From Bilophila wadsworthia ATCC 49260 (lineage in GTDB: Bacteria > Desulfobacterota > Desulfovibrionia > Desulfovibrionales > Desulfovibrionaceae), in the NCBI RefSeq assembly GCF_000701705.1, contig NZ_JNJP01000021.1, forward strand, positions 1 to 54,306: a stretch of 54,306 nucleotides of DNA, in the 5' to 3' direction. Positions within the stretch are counted from its first letter, which is position 1, and every line of letters begins with the position of its first letter. The notes under the pieces are model-generated. The model ran no database searches and had not been told where the DNA came from. It was given only the letters and a program-made list of their open reading frames with translations. Positions 33,899-42,372 of this stretch are shown here, piece by piece. Position numbers and translations under genes: made by a program.

Positions 33899-34354
33899 TC
33901 AGATTCCAAAGATCCCCTTAGGGATCTGAACGGCCAGCAGTACGGTGAACAGGCAATACAAGAAGGCGATGCAGACGAAGCAGACGGCGGCACGCTTGGC
34001 GGCAAGCTTCGGCGTGATCTTCATGGGCTGGGCGATGAGCGAGGCGGCGATGAAATAGAGGAGTGCGCCGATGTAAAAGCCCAGGGTTTTCAGGAAGAGC
34101 AGATACAGGACGGTGAGGACGAAGAGCACGGCCACGCGACGGAGCGGGTAGCCCCTCATGGTCATCTTCACGTCGATTTTGGCCGCGTAGCGCAGCCCGG
34201 CGAGGATGTACTGCCCCACGTTGAAGATCCCCATGCATATCAGCAGCAGGAGCGGGACAACCTGCGATTCCCCCGAGAGCTGGGTCATGGGGATAGCGAA
34301 AGCGGTTATAATACCGGTCATCACCAGCGCGCTTATGAATTCCTTATATAACAT
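33899..34354 (-). CDS. tctB: Tripartite tricarboxylate transporter small membrane subunit TctB
   Basis: A 151-residue membrane protein with four hydrophobic segments, the size and topology of TctB. MTQLSGESQVVPLLLLICMGIFNVGQYILAG and a helix pair in the C-terminal half are visible. It assembles with TctA; its role in transport is supportive. Situated 12 nt after tctA and 39 nt before tctC, in one operon. Confidence 0.88.
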   Translation of the reverse strand: MLYKEFISALVMTGIITAFAIPMTQLSGESQVVPLLLLICMGIFNVGQYILAGLRYAAKIDVKMTMRGYPLRRVAVLFVLTVLYLLFLKTLGFYIGALLYFIAASLIAQPMKITPKLAAKRAAVCFVCIAFLYCLFTVLLAVQIPKGIFGI

Positions 34355-34366
34355 GGGCGGCTCCTG

Positions 34367-35884
34367 CTAATTGGCGGCTGCGGCCTTTCTGGAGTGATTA
34401 CGCATGTACTTGACTTCGCTATAGATGCCCCAGATCAGGGAGAGCAGGCACAGGGCGATGAGCGCGAGGTTGAGCCCGCCGGTGAAGAAGTAGCTGAACA
34501 CGCCCACGTCGGTGTCGGCGATCATCTTGCCGCGCAGGAAATTCTCCTCGGCAATGGGCCCGAGGATGATGCCGAGCACGATGGGCGCGCTCGGGAACCC
34601 GAACTTGGCGAGCACGAACATGAGGACCCCGAGGATGAACATGAGGATCACGTCTTCATAGCTGTTCTGCACGCAATATGAGCCGAACACGCACAGGATC
34701 ATGACGGCGGCGAACATCATGTAGTTCGGCGCATTGGCCACGAGATGCGAGTAACGGGAGGCCAGCAGCCCGAAGAAGCACATGAAGAACTGTGCAAGGA
34801 GCAGGCCGCTGATGAACGTGTATGTGATGTCGGCCTTTTCCGTGAACAGGTCGGGGCCGGGGAAAAGGCCGTGGATGAGCAGGCCGCCGAGGAGTACCGC
34901 CGCGGTGGGGCTGCCGGGGATGCTCAGCGTAAGCAGCGGGATCATGGCGGGGGCGACTGTGGCGTTGTTCGCGCTTTCCGCAGCGCAGACGCCTTCCGGA
35001 TCGCCGGTTCCGAACCGATCGGGATTCTTGTCGAACTTCTTGGTCTGGTCATAGGACATGAGCCCGGCGACTTGCCCGCCCGCTCCGGGGATGACGCCGA
35101 TGATGGTGCCGATGAGGCTGCCGATGCCCAGCGTGCGCAGGTAGCGCCGATGTGCCTTGATCACCTGCCTCAGCATACCCTTTTGTGGCTTGAAGGTCAG
35201 TTTTTCGAGGAGGACATGCGAATCCGCCATCAGATCGATGATCTGGGGGACGGCAAACAGGCCGATGAGCGCGGGCACGAGGGCAATGCCGCCGTTAAGC
35301 GCTTCATGGATGACGAAACGGGGTTCCCCGGTCAGGGTGCTGTATCCTACAGTCGACAGCAACATGCCGAGCGCGCCGCCGAACAGCCCCTTGAGCATGG
35401 CCCCGGAGGAGAGCCCCGTGATGACGGTGATGCCGAAGATGGCTGTCCAGAACAGTTCCGAGGGCCCGAAGCGCATGGCGAATTCAGCCATCGGGGGGGA
35501 GAACAGGATCATGACCAGCACGCCGAATACGCCGCCGATAAGGGAGCTTACAAAAACGGTGTAGAGGGCTTCCTGGGCCCGTCCCTGCTTGGCCATCGGA
35601 TACCCGTCGAACAGCGTGGCGATGCTTGAAGGCGCTCCGGGAATGCTCAGCAGGATGGCCGAGATGGAGCCGCCCGCCACAGCGCTGGTGTACACGGCGC
35701 CAAGAAGGATCAGGCTGGTGTCCGCAGGCAGATAAAAGGTGAAGGGAACCAGCAGCGCGACGGCCATAGTGGGGCTCAGCCCCGGCATGGCTCCGAAAAA
35801 CAACCCCCCGGCTGAACCCAGTATGAGTACGGCGAGGTTGCCCCATGAGAAGGCTGAGGGGAAGTAGGTAAGAAATTGTTCCAC
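34367..35884 (-). CDS. tctA: Tripartite tricarboxylate transporter large membrane subunit TctA
   Basis: A 505-residue, roughly 12-helix secondary carrier, the translocating subunit. The conserved glycine/proline motif GAMPGLSPTMAVALLVPFTF and its second-half counterpart GVIPGAGGQVAGLMSYDQTKK are both present, as is LSIPGSPTAAVLLGGLLIHGLFPGP. I start at GTG 35884 (VEQFLTYFPSAFSW) because AGGAG lies six bases upstream; the ATG at 35950 lies over the sigma-54 site and lacks a ribosome site. First gene of the tctABC operon, with sigma-54 promoter and paired palindromes upstream. Confidence 0.93.
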   Translation of the reverse strand: MEQFLTYFPSAFSWGNLAVLILGSAGGLFFGAMPGLSPTMAVALLVPFTFYLPADTSLILLGAVYTSAVAGGSISAILLSIPGAPSSIATLFDGYPMAKQGRAQEALYTVFVSSLIGGVFGVLVMILFSPPMAEFAMRFGPSELFWTAIFGITVITGLSSGAMLKGLFGGALGMLLSTVGYSTLTGEPRFVIHEALNGGIALVPALIGLFAVPQIIDLMADSHVLLEKLTFKPQKGMLRQVIKAHRRYLRTLGIGSLIGTIIGVIPGAGGQVAGLMSYDQTKKFDKNPDRFGTGDPEGVCAAESANNATVAPAMIPLLTLSIPGSPTAAVLLGGLLIHGLFPGPDLFTEKADITYTFISGLLLAQFFMCFFGLLASRYSHLVANAPNYMMFAAVMILCVFGSYCVQNSYEDVILMFILGVLMFVLAKFGFPSAPIVLGIILGPIAEENFLRGKMIADTDVGVFSYFFTGGLNLALIALCLLSLIWGIYSEVKYMRNHSRKAAAAN

Positions 35885-35938
35885 ATGAGTCTCCTTTTCG
35901 CATGGCGCGCATCGTCGGTTGTCGATTGTACTTTTTTT

Positions 35939-35954
35939 AGCAAATAACATACCA
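35939..35954 (-). promoter_or_regulatory. Sigma-54 promoter for tctABC
   Basis: Minus strand TGGTATGTTATTTGCT: TGG at -24 and TTGCT at -12 with correct spacing; differs from TGGCAC at two positions. It is 55 nt before the tctA GTG. Confidence 0.65.
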
Positions 35955-36062
35955 TAATGTGCATAAAAGAACTTGCTGAGGGGTAGCTGGCTTTTTCCGT
36001 ATGCATTCTAATAAGATGCTCTTTGACATCTTTCATACCTCTTTTAGAATGGACTGTATAAG

Positions 36063-36110
36063 TGTTTATATATCCGGACATGTCTGGATAGCTGTCTGGA
36101 TAGATAAACA
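36063..36110. promoter_or_regulatory. Tandem enhancer-like palindromes upstream of tctABC
   Basis: TGTTTATATATCCGGACA (36063-36080) and TGTCTGGATAGATAAACA (36093-36110), spaced exactly 30 bp, 109 and 139 bp upstream of the sigma-54 site. They overlap a further palindrome, TATCCGGACATGTCTGGATA (36071-36090), whose centre joins the two. Confidence 0.6.
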
Positions 36111-36150
36111 GCAAAAGGCGCATCGTTTGGGATGCGCCTTTTGCTGTTTA
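36105..36150 (-). terminator. Terminator after the amidase gene
   Basis: A perfect 20-bp stem (36105-36124 and 36131-36150) containing AAAAGGCGCATC/GATGCGCCTTTT, within the 390-nt gap between the amidase stop and tctA. The remaining gap sequence is AT-rich and has no gene. Confidence 0.85.
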
Positions 36151-36274
36151 GTTAATAATTATACTATATTAAGATGATAAAAAGAGATCCTGTCGCAATG
36201 TCGACCGTTCAAATTGTTCCTTTTGGAACGATATTCCGTTTGAAATGTTACTTTCATTCAATAAAAGCATATGG

Positions 36275-37654
36275 TTATGCAGATGCCAAGGGCGGTGTGG
36301 GGAAAGGCCCGTAGGTCGTTTCATAGGCGGTGCCCGCATCCAAAAGGAGGCGTTCGCTCAGGGCCGGGCCGACAAGCTGTATGCCCAACGGCATCCCGCC
36401 CGCCGTCAGCTCTCCGGGGACCACGAGGGTAGGGACTCCGGCGACGCTGAACAGATTGACCAGCGCCCGGCCCGCTGTGAAGGCCTCTTGCGGGGCGTCT
36501 ATGGACGGGGCGGTGGAGAAGGCCACCGGCAGCAGCAGGAAATCCACTTGGAGCGAGGCGAAGAAGGCGTCGACCTGCCTAGAAAGAGCCTGCTTGTGGA
36601 GCAGGGCGGCGTGGTAGGCTTCGGGCGTCGCCTGTTGGCCATTCTTGTAGTCGGCCAACGGCACGGGGTGCATTTTGCCCGCGAAGGGGTTGCCTTCGAT
36701 ATCCTTCCGGATGTCGCGGGCGAACTCGTAGCTGCGGATGGTCCCTACCGAATCCACCACGGCGGGATCGTCCAGCAGCGGCAGGCCGACGGGGATGCAC
36801 TCCCCGAACTCTTCCCAGCGGCCCACGGCCTCCGCATAGGCCTCGATGACTTCCGGAGAGCCCTTCGCGCGGACGAGCTCGGGGAAAACGCCGATGCGGA
36901 GGTACCGGATGGGGGCGGACGCCCGCAATGTGTCGCGCAGGGGAGGATCGGCGAGGATCTGGAGCAGAAGGTCTATGTCCCGGGCGGAACGGGCCATTGC
37001 CCCCACGGTATCGAGGCTTGCGGCTCGGGGGTAGATCCCGGAGATATCGCTTTGCCCCTGGGTGGAGCGGATGCCGTACAGGCCGCACCAGCCCGCCGGG
37101 AGCCGGATGGAGCCGCCGGTGTCCGTGCCGAGCCCTCCGGGGCAGTAACCGGCTGCGACGGCCGCTGCGGTCCCGCTTGAGGAGCCGCCGGGACTGAGAC
37201 GGCGCTCGGGATGCCACGGGTTGACCGTTGGGCCGAAGCAGGACGTCCTGCCGCTGACATGGGCGGCGAGTTCGTCCAGATTGGTCTTGCCGAAGATGAC
37301 GGCCCCGGCGGCGCGCAGGCGGGCCACGGCGACCGCGTCGGCCTTTGCCGGAGCCGCGTGGGTGAACAGGGGGCTCGCCACTGTGGTGGGCAAGCCGCGC
37401 ACGTCGATATTGTCCTTGATCACAAGGGGGATGCCGTGGAGCGGCCCCCGGAAGGAACCCTGAGCCGCTTCCGCGTCGCAGCGCTCCGCTTCCTCAAGCG
37501 CCGAAGCGGAGACGTGCAGCATGGCGTTGAGGGTGCCGTCATGGAGGCGGACAGCCTCAAGGGCGTGCCTGACGAGCGCCGCCGAGGTCAATTCCCCCGC
37601 GCGCAACGCGGCTGCGGCCTGTGTGATGGTGATGGAATACAGCGTATCGAACAT
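36275..37654 (-). CDS. Amidase-signature family amidohydrolase
   Basis: A 459-residue cytosolic hydrolase of carboxamides. The Ser-cisSer-Lys triad of the family is visible: Lys80 in GIPLVIKDNID, the serine-rich PGGSSSGTAAAVAAG (Ser158-160), and nucleophile Ser182 in GTDTGGSIRLP. No GatC or GatB is near, so it is a catabolic amidase rather than the Glu-tRNA amidotransferase. It sits 58 nt after an MFS transporter, most likely cotranscribed under its sigma-54 promoter. The family includes the N-acetyltaurine amidase of taurine-degrading bacteria; given the neighbouring sulfonate-type genes, an N-acyl-taurine or related amide is a possible substrate, not shown. Confidence 0.9.
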   Translation of the reverse strand: MFDTLYSITITQAAAALRAGELTSAALVRHALEAVRLHDGTLNAMLHVSASALEEAERCDAEAAQGSFRGPLHGIPLVIKDNIDVRGLPTTVASPLFTHAAPAKADAVAVARLRAAGAVIFGKTNLDELAAHVSGRTSCFGPTVNPWHPERRLSPGGSSSGTAAAVAAGYCPGGLGTDTGGSIRLPAGWCGLYGIRSTQGQSDISGIYPRAASLDTVGAMARSARDIDLLLQILADPPLRDTLRASAPIRYLRIGVFPELVRAKGSPEVIEAYAEAVGRWEEFGECIPVGLPLLDDPAVVDSVGTIRSYEFARDIRKDIEGNPFAGKMHPVPLADYKNGQQATPEAYHAALLHKQALSRQVDAFFASLQVDFLLLPVAFSTAPSIDAPQEAFTAGRALVNLFSVAGVPTLVVPGELTAGGMPLGIQLVGPALSERLLLDAGTAYETTYGPFPTPPLASA

Positions 37655-37712
37655 GGAAGAACCTGCCTTGTCGGCGTCCCGGCCCCAAGGGGAAGGTGCC
37701 GGGGCGCATGGG

Positions 37713-39116
37713 TTACTTTTGGGGTGCCGCGGACGTGTCCTCGACGCTGCGCCGGGCGGTTTCCTGCCCCCAGATCCACAGGGCGATGATGGCGATGGCG
37801 AAAGCCACGGCCATGAAGGTGAACACGCCCTTGACGCCGCCGACGGAGAGGAAGAACGCCAGATAATAGGTGGCGAGCACGCCGCCGACCACGCGGGACA
37901 CGGCCTCGCCGAAGCCGGTGCCGACGCCGCGCAGTTCGGTCGGATACTGTTCGGCGATGTAGACCTTGCAGACGGGCATGATGCCCGTGCCGAAGAAGGC
38001 CACGAACGAGCCGATGAACAGCAGCATGGGGATGGAATCCGTGGACGTGAGCAGGAACAGGCTGATGATGGTGATGATGACGTAGAGGCTCCAGATGGGC
38101 TTGCGACCGTGCTTGTCGGCCAGCGGGCCGATGACGACGGAGCCCGCGCCGCCGATGACCATCATGCAGCCGGTCAGGATGACTGAGTTGGAAAGCTGGA
38201 ACCCGTAGGTGGTAAGGATGGTGGGCACATAGACCATCACGACGTACCATGTGATCAGCCCGGCGGAGTACATGCTCCACGAAACGAGGGAGCGGGAGAG
38301 GTAGGGGGCGCGGAACAGGGCCTTCCACGAAGCGCCGGTGCGGGTGCGTTCGGTAGCGGCGGCCTGTTCAAGGCTGCGGAGCACGTCGGGGTTGATGAAG
38401 GTGTCGTCGTGCTCGATGCCCGCGCTCTTTTCGAGGCGTTCCACGAGTTGGCGCACTTCGTCATGGCGTCCGCGCCGCATCAGCCAGCGCGGGGATTCGG
38501 GGAGCCAGCGGTGCAGGAAATAAATCGTGACGATGGGGAGCCCGCCCACGATGAACGGCACGCGCCACGCGACGTCCAGCGAAAAATTGTTGATGGCCCA
38601 CGAGCCGCAGAGCGTCGGAAGCAGATAGGAGGCCGTCAGAATGGCGTTGCAGATGCAGACGAGGATGCCGCGGTGCTTGGCCGGGGCGATTTCGGAAAGC
38701 ATCAGGTAGGGGAGAGGGAAGACGGCCCCGGCCCCGAGCCCGCCGATGAAGCGCATGGTGACGATCCACGCGAGGTTTTCGTAGAGGCTGCCGATCAATG
38801 TAAAGAACGTGAAGATGAAGACGCCCCAGAGCAGGATGCGCTTGCGCCCGAAACGGTCGGTCAGGAAGCCCGCCGAAGCCGTACCTATGACGACCCCCGC
38901 CGTGGAACAGGAACCGAGCAGGCCGAGCGTGCTGGCGTCGAGGTCCCATATTTTCTTGAGGACGGCCACAACCTGGCCGATCATGCCGAGATCGAAGGCT
39001 TCCATGACCCAGCACCACGAAAGTAGCCCGACAAGTGTCAGGAGGGCCTTGTTGAGCGGCATACGTTCCATCCGGGAAATCAGATTCGCTTCCTGTTGCA
39101 GGTTCGACGCTTGCAT
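37713..39116 (-). CDS. MFS transporter, metabolite:proton symporter type
   Basis: A 467-residue, 12-helix carrier with a central cytoplasmic loop (residues about 220-265). Motif A appears twice, GFLTDRFGRKR and GPLADKHGRKP, and RWLPESPRWLMRRGR is typical of the sugar-porter/AAHS group that moves carbohydrates, aromatic acids and other organic acids. It is the first gene of the transporter-amidase unit and probably imports the amidase substrate. A sigma-54 promoter with paired palindromes lies upstream. Confidence 0.9.
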   Translation of the reverse strand: MQASNLQQEANLISRMERMPLNKALLTLVGLLSWCWVMEAFDLGMIGQVVAVLKKIWDLDASTLGLLGSCSTAGVVIGTASAGFLTDRFGRKRILLWGVFIFTFFTLIGSLYENLAWIVTMRFIGGLGAGAVFPLPYLMLSEIAPAKHRGILVCICNAILTASYLLPTLCGSWAINNFSLDVAWRVPFIVGGLPIVTIYFLHRWLPESPRWLMRRGRHDEVRQLVERLEKSAGIEHDDTFINPDVLRSLEQAAATERTRTGASWKALFRAPYLSRSLVSWSMYSAGLITWYVVMVYVPTILTTYGFQLSNSVILTGCMMVIGGAGSVVIGPLADKHGRKPIWSLYVIITIISLFLLTSTDSIPMLLFIGSFVAFFGTGIMPVCKVYIAEQYPTELRGVGTGFGEAVSRVVGGVLATYYLAFFLSVGGVKGVFTFMAVAFAIAIIALWIWGQETARRSVEDTSAAPQK

Positions 39117-39205
39117 ACAGTCTCCTTTCCAAAGGCATGTGCGGATTGAGAGGTGGGGAAATACACTCCATTTGACGCGAGGGCCCTTAAGATTGTTCTT
39201 TTTAT

Positions 39206-39221
39206 ATCAATAGGTGTGCCA
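39206..39221 (-). promoter_or_regulatory. Sigma-54 promoter for the MFS-amidase operon
   Basis: Minus strand TGGCACACCTATTGAT: TGGCAC-N5-TTGAT, one mismatch to TTGCT. Followed by ATAAAAAGAACAA, as after the DASS promoter. It lies 90 nt before the MFS ATG. Confidence 0.75.
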
Positions 39222-39317
39222 TATGTTTTTCTGCACGCATTGAATAAAAATAACCATATTCTCAATATGGTTAGAATATGAACGCACGGCAAATGGAAAT
39301 GGATTTTTGATAAAAGA

Positions 39318-39369
39318 ATGTCCTGTTTTTTCAGGCATGTAAAGCTAACATGCCTGAAAAACAGGACAT
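39318..39369. promoter_or_regulatory. Long inverted repeat holding two enhancer-like palindromes
   Basis: A near-perfect 22-bp inverted repeat (39318-39340 and 39348-39369). Each arm is itself palindromic: TGTCCTGTTTTTTCAGGCA (39319-39337) and TGCCTGAAAAACAGGACA (39351-39368), centres about 31 bp apart, 98-130 bp upstream of the MFS sigma-54 site. It also lies 35 nt after the regulator stop, so it may double as a terminator. Confidence 0.6.
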
Positions 39370-39404
39370 TTATAGAAAAATAAATATTTTATTCACAAAA
39401 AACT

Positions 39405-40781
39405 TTAAAACCCGTTCGGCGGCCTCTTGATGCTGAATTTACGCATCTTTTCATACATGCTGGCCCGGGAGATGCCCAGGGCGCGGGCCGTCTTGGCGAC
39501 GTTCCAGTGGTGATCGCCGAGGGCGAGGAGGATGGTTTGCGCTTCGCTGTTCTTGACGACGGACTGGAGTTTCCCGTCCGTGCCCGCCGATTCCGCGACG
39601 GCCTGCTGGCGAAGTTCGGAGGGCAGATCCGTCAGCGTGATCTGATTGTCCTGGCACAGGCTCAGGGCCCGGATGAGCACGTTGCGCAGCTCACGGATGT
39701 TGCCGGGCCACGGATAGCGCATGAGCGCGTTCATGGCGCTTTCCGTACACCGGACTCCCTCGCCCCCCATGCGGTTGAGGACATCGCGCACGATCAGGGG
39801 GATGTCCTCGACGCGCTCGCTCAGGGGCGGAAGGTTGAGGGTCATGGGGTTGATGCGGTAGTACAGGTCTTCGCGGAACGTCCCCGCCGCGATCATTTTT
39901 TTGAGGTCGCGGTTGGTCGCGGCGACAAGCCGGAAATCCACGGCCCGGGGCTGCGACGATCCGAGCCGGGAGAGGGTTTTCTCCTCCAGCACCCGGAGCA
40001 GCTTGACCTGCGCGTGCAGGGGAAGATCCCCCACTTCGTCGAGGAACAGGGTGCCCTGATCGGCCAGTTCGATCTGCCCGATTTTGCCGTCCTTGTGCGC
40101 GCCGGAGAAGGCCCCGGGCACGTAGCCGAAGACTTCCGACTCGAACAGCTCCTTCGGGATGGCCGCGCAGTTGATGCTGACGAAGGGGCCGTCGGGCCGG
40201 TTGCTCGCCATGTGGATTGCGCTGGCCGCCAGTTCTTTGCCGGTTCCGGTCGCGCCGAGGATGAGGACCGGCGATTCGGTCCGCGCGTAGCGCAGCAGGT
40301 AGGACTTGAACGCCGTGATGGCGGGGCTGTTGCCGAGGATGGAATTGATGGTATGGCTTGCCCGGAGGGCGCTCTTGATGCGCCGGGCGTAGGAATTGAC
40401 CTTCTTGTCGAGGAAATCCACGCGCTGGAGCAGTGCCTGCATCTGTTCCGGGGTATCGAACAGGGTCAGGGAGAACGCGCCGATGACGTGCCCGTCCTGG
40501 TCGCGGAGCGGGATGCGGTTGACGAGGATCTTCCTTTCGCTGCCCTGTATGCTCCGCCATGCGCCGAGTTCCGGCTCGCCGGAAGCGATGACCGCCGGGA
40601 TGCCGGAATCGGGGATGAAATCCGTAATGTGGCGGCCCATGGCATCTTCCGGGCGGACGCGCAGGTAATTGGCGTAGGCGTCGTTGATGAACCGGATGAT
40701 GCCGTCCCTGTCGCAGATGAACAGCCCCGTGGGCAGGCTGCTCATGGCCAGTTCGAGGAGGTTGCGCTGTGAGATGTCCAT
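39405..40781 (-). CDS. Sigma-54-dependent transcriptional activator with PAS sensor
   Basis: A 458-residue enhancer-binding protein. Domains in order: a PAS sensor (residues about 8-110, LFICDRDGIIRFINDAYANYL), an AAA+ ATPase (about 145-375) with Walker A GATGTGKE (176-183) and Walker B LFLDEVGDL, and a Fis-type helix-turn-helix at the end (HHWNVAKTARALGISRASMYEKM). The sigma-54 contact loop reads GAFSGA (223-228), not the usual GAFTGA. No receiver domain, so it probably senses a small molecule through PAS. It lies next to, and on the same strand as, four sigma-54-promoted units, and is the natural activator of that set. Its own promoter region has a 20-bp palindrome. Confidence 0.93.
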   Translation of the reverse strand: MDISQRNLLELAMSSLPTGLFICDRDGIIRFINDAYANYLRVRPEDAMGRHITDFIPDSGIPAVIASGEPELGAWRSIQGSERKILVNRIPLRDQDGHVIGAFSLTLFDTPEQMQALLQRVDFLDKKVNSYARRIKSALRASHTINSILGNSPAITAFKSYLLRYARTESPVLILGATGTGKELAASAIHMASNRPDGPFVSINCAAIPKELFESEVFGYVPGAFSGAHKDGKIGQIELADQGTLFLDEVGDLPLHAQVKLLRVLEEKTLSRLGSSQPRAVDFRLVAATNRDLKKMIAAGTFREDLYYRINPMTLNLPPLSERVEDIPLIVRDVLNRMGGEGVRCTESAMNALMRYPWPGNIRELRNVLIRALSLCQDNQITLTDLPSELRQQAVAESAGTDGKLQSVVKNSEAQTILLALGDHHWNVAKTARALGISRASMYEKMRKFSIKRPPNGF

Positions 40782-40812
40782 TCAGAATCCTTGGCATGGC
40801 GTGGATGGAATG

Positions 40813-40832
40813 CGGTTGACATGTTACAACCG
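40813..40832. promoter_or_regulatory. Palindrome upstream of the PAS activator gene
   Basis: CGGTTGACATGTTACAACCG: 6-bp perfect arms with an 8-bp spacer, 32 bp before the activator start and also upstream of the divergent dam gene. Could be an operator; different in sequence from the TGTCT palindromes, so a different regulator is suggested. Confidence 0.45.
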
Positions 40833-41059
40833 GAACAAGGGGAGACGCAAGCTTCTTTCACGGGCATCGGTTCCCGGCGCATCCCGTCGCCGCTGAGAAG
40901 ACTTGCTTGTTTTTTCCGTAACCTGTACTTCTCTGTCTTTCTTTGCGTAGCCAATATGCCGCCGCTGCGGCGCGCCGTCCACATGGGGGCGGCATCAGCC
41001 TTCGGTGTCATTTTTTGCCCGTTATGGCGGGCGACGGACAGCTTTTTTTGGGGTTCCTT

Positions 41060-41875
41060 ATGGATTTGACGAGGCCGTTTCTCAAATGGGCCGGGGGCAA
41101 ATACCGCCTTCTGGACCGCCTTTTGCCGAGCATCCCTGCGGGGGCGCGCCTTGTGGAGCCCTTTGTGGGGTCCGGGGCCGTGTTCCTGAACGCGGGGTTC
41201 GCGTGCTACCTGCTGTGCGATCTCAATGCGGATCTCATAGGGCTGTACCGGACGCTGCGGCGGGACGGGGAACGGTTCATCGCGGAGGCGCGGGCCCTGT
41301 TCACGCCGGGCAACAATACGCAGGAAGCGTTCCTGCGCCTGCGGGAAACCTTCAACGCCTCTTCGGACGCCGAAGAACGGAGCGTCCTTTTCCTGTACCT
41401 CAACCGCCATTCCTATAACGGGCTTGTCCGCTACAACAGCAAAGGTATTTATAACGTGCCGTTCGGGAAGTACAAAGCCCCGTATTTCCCCGAGCGGGAA
41501 TTGACGGCCTTTCTGGACAAGCTTCGCGGGTGCGACGTGACGTTCGCCGTGCAGGATTTCCGGTCCACGTTCGCCGCGCTGCGTCCGGGGGATGTGGTGT
41601 ACTGCGACCCGCCCTATGCGCCGGTTTCCGCCACGGCGAATTTTACCAGCTACACCGGCGGCGGGTTCGGCGTTCAGGAGCAGATCGAGCTGGCCTCCGA
41701 GGCGTCCGCCGCGGCGAAGCGGGGCGTGCCCGTGGTCCTGAGCAACCACGATGTGCCGCTTATCCGCGAGCTTTATGCCGATGCCCGGCTGGAATCGTTC
41801 CCGGTGCAGCGGTTCATCAGTTGCAACGGCGCACGGCGCGGGGCCGCGCGCGAACTTCTGGCGGTGTTCCCATGA
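41060..41875 (+). CDS. DNA adenine methyltransferase, Dam family
   Basis: A 271-residue N6-adenine methylase of the D12 class (Dam/DpnM-like, most often GATC). KWAGGK (residues 9-14) is the usual N-terminus, PFVGSGAVF (34-42) binds AdoMet and DPPY (183-186) is the catalytic motif. The frame is open upstream but MDLTRPFLKWAGGK is the family start. The stop overlaps the start of the next gene (ATGA), linking it to a PD-(D/E)XK nuclease. It could be an orphan Dam or the modification half of a restriction system. Confidence 0.93.
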   Translation: MDLTRPFLKWAGGKYRLLDRLLPSIPAGARLVEPFVGSGAVFLNAGFACYLLCDLNADLIGLYRTLRRDGERFIAEARALFTPGNNTQEAFLRLRETFNASSDAEERSVLFLYLNRHSYNGLVRYNSKGIYNVPFGKYKAPYFPERELTAFLDKLRGCDVTFAVQDFRSTFAALRPGDVVYCDPPYAPVSATANFTSYTGGGFGVQEQIELASEASAAAKRGVPVVLSNHDVPLIRELYADARLESFPVQRFISCNGARRGAARELLAVFP

Positions 41876-42372
41876 CTTCGGAGCAGGGCGGCGCTATTGC
41901 CAACAGGCAGGGCAATATCCTTGAGCAGCAGGTGCGGCAGGCATTCGCCTCGCACGGCTTCCGCGAAGTGGCTTTTGCCGAGTACGAAAAGCTCGCCTCA
42001 GGGAGCACGCTGCCCGGCGTCCCCGTGCCCGATCTGCTGGTGCGGCGGGTGCCTTACCAGTCCATTTACGGGCACCGGGGGGTGACGGAGTTCCTGGCCG
42101 TCTCGGCCTCCCGCGGGCTCGCCATCCGCATTGAGTGCAAATGGCAGCAGTCACAGGGCAGCGTGGACGAAAAATTCCCCTATCTGTATCTGAATTGCAT
42201 ACAGGCCATGCCCGAACGCGAGATCATCCTGCTCATCGACGGCAACGGGTACAAACCCGGCGCGCTGGCATGGCTCAAGCAGGCTGTTGCTTCGCAGGAC
42301 GCCAAGCTGATTCATGTGTTCAACCTCGTGGAGTTCCTCGTCTGGGCGAACCGGAGGTTGAGGCAAAAATAA
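41872..42372 (+). CDS. PD-(D/E)XK nuclease superfamily protein
   Basis: A 166-residue protein. GNILEQQVRQAF at the N-terminus supplies the helix with a Glu (Glu19), PVPDLLVRRV comes near residue 50, and RIECKWQQSQGSVDEKFPYLYLN holds the E-x-K core (Glu88, Lys90). This block occurs in small phage- and restriction-related PD-(D/E)XK nucleases. Its ATG overlaps the dam stop by four bases, so the two proteins are made together. It may cut unmethylated target sites recognised by the methylase; it could also serve another DNA-processing role. No separate specificity domain is visible. Confidence 0.75.
   Translation: MTSEQGGAIANRQGNILEQQVRQAFASHGFREVAFAEYEKLASGSTLPGVPVPDLLVRRVPYQSIYGHRGVTEFLAVSASRGLAIRIECKWQQSQGSVDEKFPYLYLNCIQAMPEREIILLIDGNGYKPGALAWLKQAVASQDAKLIHVFNLVEFLVWANRRLRQK

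Noticed and set aside
11483..40980. Shared GTAGCCAATA...GCTGCGGCGCG strings at 11483 and about 40947
   Set aside because: Short similarity with a gap and differing flanks; could be chance in GC-rich DNA, so not called a repeat.
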